Source of the DNA: Chionis minor
Lineage: Eukaryota > Chordata > Aves > Charadriiformes > Chionididae
DNA: 64,000 nt
Direction of reading: 5' to 3'
Assembly: GCA_013398295.1 (NCBI GenBank)
Contig: VZSF01000046.1
Coordinates: 186,001-250,000 of the forward strand
Within the stretch, counting starts at the first letter, position 1. Every line of letters begins with the position of its first letter. A program made the position numbers and the translations under genes. The notes beneath the pieces were generated by a model. It saw only the letters and a list, made by a program, of their open reading frames with translations, was not told the origin of the DNA and searched no databases. This document shows positions 1 to 12,000 of the stretch, piece after piece.

Positions 1-13
1 GAGTCGGGTCAAG
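1..13 (+). CDS. PLA2G4E: Gene 1 exon (equivalent of gene 2 exon 4), last 13 bases
   Basis: The window opens in the last bases of the exon coding the middle of the C2 domain. The codons read S-R-V-K, followed by the donor GTAAGG. The gene 2 counterpart ends S-Q-V-K at 29,293. Ends in phase 0. Confidence 0.75.
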
Positions 14-3000
14 GTAAGGAGCCAAAGTTGTCTGCTTGAAGCAGCCTGAAGACTTTATGAATGGTGGGTCCTATCTATTTCCTGAACTGTGCCTAGGAAT
101 TATGTAAGAGATGGCACGTGATAAGGGACTGTTCAAATTGTTTAGCAGCAAAAATGACTGAGTTTCCATACCTGTTTGATGGTGTTGTTTAGGAGGAGCA
201 ATTAAACTGAACTGGGGAAGAATGAATATTCAATTTACACTGTGTTTTTTCCAAAGAGGGACAGTACTTAATTTCTCCACTTCTAAAGTGCAGCCTTCTT
301 CCCTAGAGCTAGTGATGTCCAGACTGTAGAAACAATAAAAAACCCTTCTGCATCTTTCTGCAGAATGTGCTGGAGCTGACAGCGTATGACGAGGATTTTG
401 CTACTCCAGATGACCATCTCCTCTGTGCGCTCTTTGATACTGCTAAACTTCCAATTGACAGAACAGTGCTCCTGTATTTTAAGCCCAGCCCGACGGTGAG
501 ACCTATGAGATCAGTGCTTGAAAGCTCTAGCAGGAGAGGGTGTAGAGGGCACGCTTATCTGAGTTTTCAAGCCTGAACTATAAATTGTAATGTACTTCTG
601 CTTCCTGGCCTATGTATTGCATTCCTTTACTCTACTCCCATGTCTCTGGCAATGCGTATTGCAGCTCTTCTCTGTGGGATCTTCCATGAACCAGACCCTT
701 TTGGCTACAACTGCTTGAGCACTGGAAGTCAGTATTAGTTGGTAGTCTTGGCAAAGTATCTTTGGTTTATTTCCTGGGGCTGAATTTACGGATTATTGTT
801 CCAGTTTGTCACTGGTCCAGCAGCTATGTGACTCCACCACATAGATCAGGGAGGTGGTTAAAATAAAGCAACTCAGAAATCAGTGGAAATATATAAAACC
901 CTTTCAAAATCTTGGGGTGAGCTTTCTGAATCCACTGTGGATGACTGACCCCAATAATGGGAACATGAATTGCCATTCAAAATATGAACACAAAAAATGT
1001 GGTAAAAAATCTGGATTTGAGACTCTGAGCCCCTCCTCCCAGTATTTTTACAAATTATTACAGAGCATATGGCTGAAACAGTGTAGCAGGTAGGGGAAGG
1101 ATCTGACTGTGAGCTACTCCTGAGTGACACCAAGGCTGCTCAACTGTTGCAGGGTGAATAATCTGTAATTTTTTTTTCCATTTAATTCATAGCCACTAGC
1201 CCCTGCCCCTTTGATTGTGTTTACTTTCACCCCAAAGGAAAAGCTGAAGTTGTCCCTGTGTGTATCCCAGGACCATCCTCTGCAGTGATACCTCTAGGGC
1301 TGAGCATACTGACTTGTCTATTGGAATCTAGCGTGGTTTTGGAGCTCTGAATGACTGATTTACTCTGTCTCTCAATTTCCCATCTATAAAATGGGAAAAG
1401 AGTCTTGATTCCCTTTGAGATCTATGAATGAGAGCGGTGAAGTATCTTGCATGCAACTTCTTGCTACTATGGGCAGACTGTTTCTGGTACCCAAACTAGG
1501 TCACTCACAACCACCTCATACTTGTCAACATTGTCTTATAGGGAGTTACATAACTGTAACTCTGAATCACTCAATAATACTAGTCTCTGTTTATTATGTT
1601 AAAGTGATGGGTGGAAAGTATCTTTAACTTTCAAGCTAATAGCAAGGACAGTAAGTCACGGCAGGACAGTGCCAGGAATAGATAGGAGAAAAAGGTAGAA
1701 TTCGGAAGATAAAGCAAGTTGTTAATTGTCTTTGCGGAGTACCTTCATACTAAAAGTTAAGAGTACAGCTTGTTTTGATTGTACCTTGTAGAAGGAAGAA
1801 GGTGAGGAAGGAATCATTCAACTGTTTTGAAATGTGTTTTTCAGAACTTCCAGTTTGAAATATTTATTACAGGCTGTGTATTTCAACCAGTTGTTTCAAT
1901 ATTGCATACCAGGGACCTGGGTTTAGACAAGGGAGAAAGAATTACGTAGCAACTTCATTTAATTTCTTGTTCTTGTTTTCAGGCCAAGGAGGAGCTAGAG
2001 GTTGAGTTCAAATTGGAGGCTGCGTAAGTGATCTACAGATGCTTTGAAAAATGCAAAAATTAAGTGCTAAACCACAAAACCAGCATTATAAATCATGCTT
2101 TGTGGGATTTCTGCAAAAAAGTGCCAGACTTTTCCTACATCTTTACTGCTGTCTCTGCTGGGATGAGACATCCATCAGATCCCTCCTGTCAGTTTGTTCT
2201 GTAGTTCAGTTGCTTTCAGAGACGCACCTCCCAGCATTGTCTCTCCTGCCCCCAATGTCAGATTTGTCTTCCTGGGTACATTTCAAAAGACTACCTGAGT
2301 GTGCGTGCATGAGCTTGTGTGTGCACACATATCGATCAATTTTTCCATGTCCATTTCAACTTATACATTAGACAGACTCCTGACACTGAACTGTTCGGGT
2401 TAGGTTTCCTGTGTATCTCTGACTCCTTTGATTTTCCCTTGCAGCACTGTTTTCATCCTAGTAATTCTGTCGTTTTTCTGTCCACCACAATGACAATGTG
2501 TTGGAAGCTCTAATTCAGGGCTTTTCTACCAGCATGGTCAGCCTGCCATCCATATGAATCAGTATTTTTGTCTCCATGTTGCTATGAGGTAACTAAGGCA
2601 CAGCAGAAATAAAGTGACCAGCCTAAGGTCAGTCCTTAAACTAGTGGGGAGTGAAGATCAGAGTTCAAGTCACTCCATATCATCTCCTGACTTCACCTGA
2701 ATGATCCATAAAGATTTTTTTTCATGTAATTTGTACCCACCACCCTCTGCCCCTTTGATTGTACTTGCATACCAGCAGATACATAGAACTGGGCTTTCCA
2801 ATAGGGATATGCTGACATATTAGCATGTTACCACTGAAATACATGTACATGACATGTTATAGTGAGAAGAATTTGACTGCCTAACCGCAAATTCCATTTC
2901 AGATCATCATGAGATTGCACGGCAAAAAAGTAGCCATGATACACATCACTCAGCTTTGATTCAGATGCATGCTCCCTGAGAGCAGTGCACAGCCCAAGCA

Positions 3001-6000
3001 AGCATGGAAAGGAGCTTGCTGCGTAGCTGCTGGGTTCTCTCTGGCTGCCATTCTTCTAAAGGGAGAGGAAGGGCAACACCCTGGGCAAGGATCAGTTGTC
3101 ATTAGTTTGATCTAAAAAATCCATGTTTTTCATTTTGTTTCCCAGCTCTGGTCCTCATGAAGCCATTGCGACCAACGGAGTCTTGGTGGTATGTGTCTTT
3201 TTCCCAAGAAATTTCTTACAAGTATTTCCTTAGTATAAATGGGAAGGGAGGGTAGAGGTTAGAGAAGCTGTGAGCTAGAATATATCCAGCAGACCAGTTC
3301 TTTCTCTTTCTTTCCCCCTTTCCTGTTTAAGATACTTTGAGAACAGGATATTTTACTGTCTTGTTCATTGATGATATCCAACTATTTCCCGTTTGTCCTA
3401 TATTTTGACACCACACACACACACACACACACGGCTTCCTCTGGTACTACTACTCCTTCAAAAATGTACTGCTGTCTATCAAAGCACAGCGTTAAAAAGA
3501 CTGTGAAATCATTTGCTGACAGCCTACCCAGCCCTTTCCTCCCCTGGAATATGAGCCTTGCCTGGTGGGTAAGCACTAAGTATTGATCTACTGTAATTAC
3601 ATTATGTGAAAGAAGAATAGTGCCAAAAAAAAAAAAAAAAGAAAAAAAACAACTAAAACCTCCCTAAAATGTTAATAGCAATGTTTCTTCAGAAAACTCT
3701 TTCTACTGCTGACTCTTGGTCACTCAGCAACATATCCTGCATTTGTGTTTCCCAGTTTAATCTTTTATATGTATGTTGTATTCTGAAAATGCTCCTGATT
3801 TTCTTCCTTTGTATTTTCCTCTTACTGTCCCCAGTCATATGTCATGGTCACTAGAGGATGCTCTACAACTCCCTCCAAATCTTCTCCTTCTTCTCAGTCA
3901 GCAGCTACTAAGTAAAAGCACAGAAATGCCAGGGAACTGGGCACTTGAGGAAATTAGACATGTCTAAAGCTGAGTGGTGCACAGCTTCCCGTAACAAGGC
4001 TGGGATGTGACAATCTTTCTCACAGATTCTTGTTCTTGGCCTTTCACAGTGTCGTGAACTTTGCTGCTTGGAAGTTGAAGTGGCAGAGAAGAAGCAGCAA
4101 AAATCAAGTAAGGTTATTGCTTTGTTATCTATTTACCAATATCTTCATGTTTATTGATGAGAGGGTGCCCCTTTCGTATACTGTATTGGTGGAATAAATA
4201 GTAGTTACAGTATTCAGTGCAGTTAACACCAGGTAAACACATTAGATTCTTACAGACTTAGAACGGTTTAGGTTGGAAGTGACCTTAAAGACTTTAATGA
4301 CTGCATGTGTACTCCTTTAGGTGTATGTCAGTAAGGTCTATTAGACCTCCATTAAATTTGAAATACCAATTGTATATAACAACAAGAGCTTTCAGAGTCC
4401 CCTTTCCATTAAAATAGCCTCTGGTCTGCTCCTTTCCCTTTGCTGCTAGCACTCCCTTCAGACTGCTTTCCACTAGACAATTTTTCCCGTTAAATTATAG
4501 TGACATTTGTCACAACCCTTACTTTGCTGTTTTAGAGAAAGAGCTTTCCCTCACCGTGAAGGGCTCCTTTGAGGGCACGCAGGATATCACACTGGGCCCT
4601 GACGGAGTGGCCAGCCCATCAGGTCCCACCAAGTTCCACTATATCAAGTACACGGAGCCAACGCTGGACGTCATGTTGCCAAAGAAGAGGCATTACCACC
4701 CTGTATGTTGGCAGTGGCCATAATGATGAACTGACCGTGAATGCCTTTCTGGAAAGTGGGAGGAGGGGGAGAGGGTAAACCCATTACTGGTTTTGTCCTA
4801 AAGCATGTTGTTTTCCCAGTGGTCCTGTAAGTACAGTACAGAGACGGGCTCCCCAGTGGTGATGCTGAATTCACTGACTATGGGAAGGAAAACAACCATT
4901 GCAGAGGTGAGCATCCCTACCAGCCTTTAGGAATAAAAGATCACTCAAGCTGAAATCATTCCTCCTGTTAGCTCCCATAATATTGTCCAGATATATGTCA
5001 GATGTCTGCTGAGAGGGTCAGAAATGTTCTGATTTTTTCTCAGACCTTGTACAACCAGGAGCTTTCTTTTTTAACAATTCTCTGTTTCTCTACCTTCTCC
5101 ACAGAAGAGGTTGTCCCTCCATTTGTCTCCATTATGTGTCCACAGCGGATATAAAATTAATAGAACAAAAGGATCCTTACTATAAAAAATGTGTTTCTAC
5201 TAAGAAACATCTACAGATGTTCAGATTATTAGGGACAATCTTGTCCAAATATTAATTTTTATGCTGTTAAGAAGTAGGTCAACATCAGATTTCAGGTCCA
5301 TTAAAACAGAGCACTTTTTGTTGGTTAATATGAAGGCTGCAATAATGATTTTAGACAGGATGAAGACTTGGCAGCAGCAAATGCAGACTTGCAGTCTCTT
5401 TACTGTGAGAGTGTGGCCAAGGTGTCAAATATCTGATGTACATAAGGGCATAAAGAATGGGAAACATACAAAAAATGGTATTTCAGGATGCTGCAGAAAG
5501 CTTGTGAATAACACAGGAGATGGGACCTGCTGCATGAGTCTCAGGAACCTCCTATACCAAGATTGTTAATGGTTTCTGCAGTCTGGAAACATTTGGGATC
5601 TGGGGGTAGGGAAGTTCCACCAAGGATAAGTGAATGCTTTTGGAAATATATGCCGAGAACTCAGACATTTAACTTTGCAATTGCCAGACCTTGCTGCAGT
5701 CCAAATCAAGCTCTGGCCTCAAGACAGAAAGAAAAAAAAGAAATTTTAAAATGAAAATTAAAAAATTACAGTACATATTCTTATTTTCCAGGAGAAAAGA
5801 TTTGACTTGAATGTGACAGCCCATAACTGGTAAGAGAGCTTCCATTCCTGAAGACTTGCGTTATTGATTTTGATACTGTTTTAGCCACATAAAAATGACA
5901 CAAGCAGTCATTCTCAGTCAGAAAACTAGCGTGTGCTTTTAATAAAATGTAAAATACCTGCACAGTATGCCATACGTAATTAGCCTTATGAAGACTTGGC

Positions 6001-9000
6001 TTTAATCAATAAATGTCGATAAACGTGTATTTATTTTAGCATTATCCCTTCTCTTCTGACCACAGAATATTATTTTTTATCAATGTCAGTCTCTGAAATT
6101 CACAAAAGGAACAAAGCTGACTAAAAAACCAGACTGGACAGGAGTAAACGTTAAAGGATGAGAGATTATGAACATTTATTTTTTTTCTTAACTGCCAATA
6201 CTCAGTAGTGATAAACCTTGTATTCTCAGGTAGACAATGTGGCTAGTGATTTGACATCTATAGACATGCTTATTAATACTCATCAGTAAACATGAAGGTG
6301 TTTCATGTTATCCATAACCAAATGGAACACACAGAACTGGGCAAACTGATTGTGTGTGTGTGTGTGTGTGCGCGCGCCGGACTAGGCAATAAAAGGGAAA
6401 AATAACTTAATTTTTACTTCAAACAGAATTTTCTATCATTCATTTCATAAAGGCAAATGACCAATGACAACAGGAAAACCAGCATTATTCCAAAACAGGA
6501 AAAATTGTTCCGATTTATTTATTTTACATTCAGAGAACTTTAAAAGCAGTTTGTTTACATTTTGATTTACAACAGAAACTGACATTCTTAGCTCCACCTA
6601 AATCCCTTGCATGTCTTCTTGCATGTCTTCATTTACAAATACAATTGTAATCATTAGGCTGATTTTATACAAATCTGATGGTGAAGAAATCTCAAAAATA
6701 AATTTCATTACTTGTCTCATTGAAATTACGGACTCAGCAGAAGAGAGAAACTCTGTCACTGAAAGAAAAAGTGAAACCCTGCTGTTTTACAATGACTGGC
6801 CAGAGCTAGCTGGCCAGCCAGGGAGTCCACGGGTAGCTCTGGCCTGAAGACACCATGCCAGACCTCTTGCTCATTGATGTCTTGTAGGAACAGGTCAGGA
6901 AGAGACAGGAGGGAGGTTAGTGAGCTGAAGACCACAAACGTCCAGGGATGTAAGCTGCAACAGTGGAGTTTTAAGGAAAGACTTCTTAAGTTTCAAAATT
7001 GATGCAAATGACATCTTCCTCTGAGGAGTATTGTGCTTTACAATTTTTGAATCAAGGTTGATGTGAAATATGACTGCCACTGTTGACCTGGGAGACAGCT
7101 TGTGTCAGTGTAGACATATCAGAGCAGCTGGGGTGAAATCCTGCCCCACTAAACTCGGTGATCTATCTCCATCCATCCAGGGGCTGGATGTCACCGAGGT
7201 CATCCCTCCAGCGAGCAGGGTTACACAGCCACCCGTGCCTGGCAGGTGGGTGGATGAGTTTCCTCCCCGGGGATGCTCACCACTAGAGGGGGATGAGCTC
7301 CCACTTGAGTTGCTCAAAACGAGACTTCTTCACGTTGGAAATGCCAGCATTTGAAAATTGGTTTTTATTTTATTTTAGATTTAGAATGAGAAAATATCCC
7401 ATGAAATGGGAATCAATGCACTCGTGACCATTTGCACAGATTTTTTTAAACTTGTAATTCTTTTAGTTTTAGAATATTCATTTAAATATTTTGTTTCATT
7501 TCTAAAAATTATACATTGTTTCTTCATTAATTAGTAATAACCGGGTACAATGCCAGTGGTTAAGCTTACTAATTGAAATAAGTTTTCTTACTTTTGAAAA
7601 TAGAATGTTCTCTCTTGCTCCTGTCACATTGCATCAACCTATTTGAAGGGAAGGGTGCTGTAGATTATCTTTGATCAAAGTCCTAAGATTGATGTGGGTG
7701 TGCTAATATGTAAAATATATGTCTGTTTTTATCTTAGTAATTGTTCCTGCCACAAAGACCTGGACATGCGCTTTGGCTTTGACTTATGTTCAGAGGAGAT
7801 GACTTTCCTGGGGAAACGAAAGAGATATGTAGCAAGTGCCCTGAAAAATGTTTTTCACCTACAACAGGATCTGCAGGATCATGAAGTACGTGTGGGTTGG
7901 GGAGCTTAGATCTTGCATTTCTAGTGCCTTCATGTACTCTTCAAGATGAGTGGTCAGCAAAACGGGCCACGTGTATCTGTTGTGCAGGTACCAGCTTGTC
8001 CATGTGTCTTAAGTACATTTGCTTCTGCTGCCAAGGTTTGTTATTGCAAGAAACACTAGTTGCAGTAATTTCATCCTTCATGACTGTCAATTTGGAGTTT
8101 TCAGATTTGGGGTGTGTTCATCCCTGCAATCCTATGCTCTAACTGGTTTGGTTCAGAAATACTGTCTGCATATTAAATACATTATATAGCAAAGATTTCT
8201 TCCCTTGTTCAAATTTCATGATTCTGTGAAAGTTTAGGATAAACATCTCTGAGTGCTTTGTATATAATTTTCATTTTCTTGCAGTTTTGAAATTCCTTAA
8301 AATACATATAATTTATTTCAAAGTAACTTCATGATACTGAATAATAACAGCATTGATGCAGGTAGCTTAACAACACTGGCTCTGAACCATATTTCTTCAT
8401 GGGGTTGGCATGAGGATTTTCATGCAGTAGTAGTAGATGTGCAAAATAAGGAAAAAGTAGCAAAGCAGTGGGAAATGTAGAGAAAACACATTGTTGCCTC
8501 CTTCTTCTGCATCTGTGCCCCTGTTTGCCCTAGAGATGGGCAAGAACCCGGGTTTGGGTTAATCTCTGAACCCATATTTACCCAAAGGGAAGTAGCAGTA
8601 GCAGTCATTTCTTGGTTTTGGAGCCTTTCATTCCAAAGTGGGACCTGGGCTCTGAGATCAGGACCTGGGCTGGGTGTGCTGGCCAGACCCCATTGTAGTC
8701 CAGGATGCCATGTTGAATGCTATTGGTGTGAACATCCCATCCTCCTCTGCCCAACAGGTCCCTGTGGTGGCTATCATCACAACAGGTGGAGGACTGAAGT
8801 CAATGACAGGACTATACGGCAGCCTCATGGGACTCAAGAAATTAAATCTCCTGGACTGTGTAACATACATCAGTGGGTTGTCCGGCACCACCTGGTAAGC
8901 TTGACCAGGCCTTTTAAGGGTGACGCTGCTGCAGAGAGGAGCTACTGAAAGCAGACGTTTTCTTCAAACATCATAGAAACAAATTGCTTCTCATTAACAA

Positions 9001-12000
9001 GCTATTAAATATTAGCTTGATCTGATGCACTGATTTTTTTATTAGCAATTCTTTACTGTCCTTTCTTAACTCCACATTAGCAGCAGTTAAATATGTATAT
9101 TACTATTACACTCGTCAAAATGATTTCTAAGTAGTTACTTACTTAGCAAGTCCAGTTAGACTGCCCATAGCATCACACCTCTTCCTCTCTCCACTGATGT
9201 CCCAGTTGTTGTTGTTCCTAGTAACTTCTGAGACTTGCTCTGCTTTCTAACTGGTAATGCAGAGAAAACTGCAGGACAGTGCACACTTACCCCTGCAACC
9301 TCTCAGTTTGGGAAAGGACTGAGTTCCCCCAGGCAGCGTTATTCACTGCTCACAGGACCTACAACTGCCCAATATCTGATGATCCCATGTAGGGAAGGTT
9401 GGTAAAATAGAGGATGGCGTTAAAATAAAGCATAGCGATACCATAAGATTAGCACTAAATGATACAAAGCCAAAAGGCAGCAGCTGGTGTGAACAGATTT
9501 GAGGTTCTGGAATACAAGCAAAGAAAATTTATTATTTTCTGCCTAATTTATACTTCAGAAATGTATCTGCTTTTGCACCTGGCAATTTTATCCCTTAAGC
9601 TGCTGCCAGTTCCATTAAAAAAAAAAAAAAAAAAAAAAAAGAAAAAAGTCAAGGACGTAAAAGTATAGCTTATCCTTCAGGGTCGTCTTTAAAACAGTCT
9701 TAGAAACTAGGGACTGTTCATTCCACTGGATGGAGCAGCAAAATCAGAATAGGTATGAACAGAAACGAATCCCTGACTGTAAACTGCTGTCCCCAAAGGC
9801 ACAAAATTCAAGTCTTTTTTGCCCCTTTTGACTTTTGCTGTCTGTTCTATCTTTGTCCAGGACCATGGCCAACTTATACAGAGATGCCTACTGGTCACAG
9901 AAAGACCTAGACTCGCATATTAGTGAAGCCCAGAAACAAGCAACCAAATGCAAGATGGGCTGTTTCTCTATGGATCGCATGAAGTACTACAATAAGCAAC
10001 TTTGTCAGCGGAAAGAAGAGGGATACAGGACAACATTTATAGATCTTTGGGGACTCATGATTGAGTACTTACTAAATGATGGGGTATGATATATATATTC
10101 CATTTCTTAGAGAACCATGTATTTTTCTCTTAGTGAACAGAGAGGAAACTAGCCCATCATTTTGGTGAACGTACCTCAAAACAGAGTGGAGTTCTCCATG
10201 TCAACAAACTCTGAGGTTTTTTTAAATTTCCTTTAATAGCCTGCCCAGGAAAAAATGCATCCTGTATGTTAATAAATTAGGTTGTAGATGCAGCCATTTG
10301 AACTCTGGCTGGTATTTAAATAGAAATGGAGACAACCTCGGGCAGTCTGCTTAAGATGCAGATTACACATGCAAAAAGAGTTCAAGATGCAAAGCAGAGT
10401 AATCTCAACAGTGTGAAAACTATCCGAAGCAAGCATGAAACAGCTAGAGTGGTTAGTAATTTGCATCCTCTGGCAGGTAACTTGATCTGCATGTACACTG
10501 GAGGCAAGTGCATATTTTACTTTTGCTGAGGACTACTCAGACAGTAGGTGGTTTAAATTATATTAATTTTTACAAGCAATAACAAATTTGCTTTTCTATT
10601 ATTTAAAGTTGTTTCTACCCCTACAGTACAGCAGTTCACTCCCTCTTCTTTCCAGCTGGACCACAGTTCAAGGATGTGTGCTTTGGCACTTGGAAGTGGG
10701 AAGGGATGAGTGGTTGAGGATTGAGCAGAAGTGTGCTCCAGTGTAGGCACAAAAGCTGCAGTCATCCAGCCATTCATTTGGGTTTATTTATTTATTTTTA
10801 TATACGCACGTATATAGTATTGTATTTTTGTAAATGGAAAATACAGAGAGGAATATAGCGTACAGAGAAGAATATAGTATATATTAAACAGAGGTATAAA
10901 CTGAACAGCTGCCTCTCTTTTAATCTCAGATAGATGAGGTCCTCCTCACAATCTAGCCAAGCATCTTTCCCTTTGAGCAGTGCTGACTGTAGCTATGTCA
11001 CCACTAACCTCTCACTAATCTGTCAGAACTAGCTGCTTTTAAATTTACCAGTAGTTCATGAGATTTTATGTTTTTCACAAACCTTTTCAATGAGAATATG
11101 CTTTTCCAGAAAAGAAGCTGGGTGGGATGCTGCCAAATTCCAATCCCCTTGCAAGGCTGGACTGTGATAACTGTTGTGTACTAAGAAAGGAAACTCAGCA
11201 CCGACATGCTCAAGGACTTCCTTCAGCCCCAGGAGAGCAAGGACTGCTCACTACTCTCCTCATCCTAAGGGACAGCTTGCCCTTTCTACTTGTCAGAGTG
11301 GTACTTTCTAGTACATACAGATACCTATGCAGAAGTAGTTTTCCTTCTCCTCATCTTTTTTTCACCCGTGCACAAAATTAGGCCGGACCCTGGAAGACTG
11401 GTCTACCACCAGTGGGTGGGTACCTGCAGTGCTCTGTGCAATGGAGCTGCCATGGTACGTCCTGCGTGCTGGGGGCAGAGCTGCCTGGCTCTTCCAGAGC
11501 TGGAGCCGTCAAATTTACCATCCGTCATTTCCATCTCTTCTCACATAACTGTTTTTCTTCAAAACCAGAAAGACTCCCACAAGCTTTCGGACCAGCAAGA
11601 AGCACTGTGTGATGGCCAGAACCCACTGCCCATCTATGTGACGGTCAGTGTCCGGGACAACTACAGCACCAATGATTTCAAAGGTAAGAATCATAGAATG
11701 GTTAGAGTTGGAAGGGACCTTAAAGATCATCAAGTTCCAACCCCCCTGCCATGGGCAGGGACACCTCTGACTAGAGCAGGTTGCTCAAAGCCCCATCCAG
11801 CCTGGCCTTAAACTCTTCCAGGGATGGGGCATCCACAACTTCTCTGGGCAACCTGTTCCAGTGCCTCACCACCCTCACAGTAAAGAACTTCTTCCTAATA
11901 TTTAATCTAAATCTCCCCTCTTCCAATTTAAAACCATTACCCCTTGTCCTATCAAGAATGACGTTTCAGATCCTGTGGGGCTGAAACCTGTAACTGAGTT

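Noticed and set aside
6895..7354. GC-richer intronic stretch with overlapping frames on both strands
   Set aside because: It looked like a possible exon, but no reading matches gene 2 at the corresponding intron, and both neighbouring exons join in phase without it.
11290..11811. 173-codon open frame overlapping a gene 1 exon
   Set aside because: Only 11,569-11,683 (the exon) is conserved with gene 2. The flanks are intron and CR1, and GT/AG signals at the exon borders explain the coding part.
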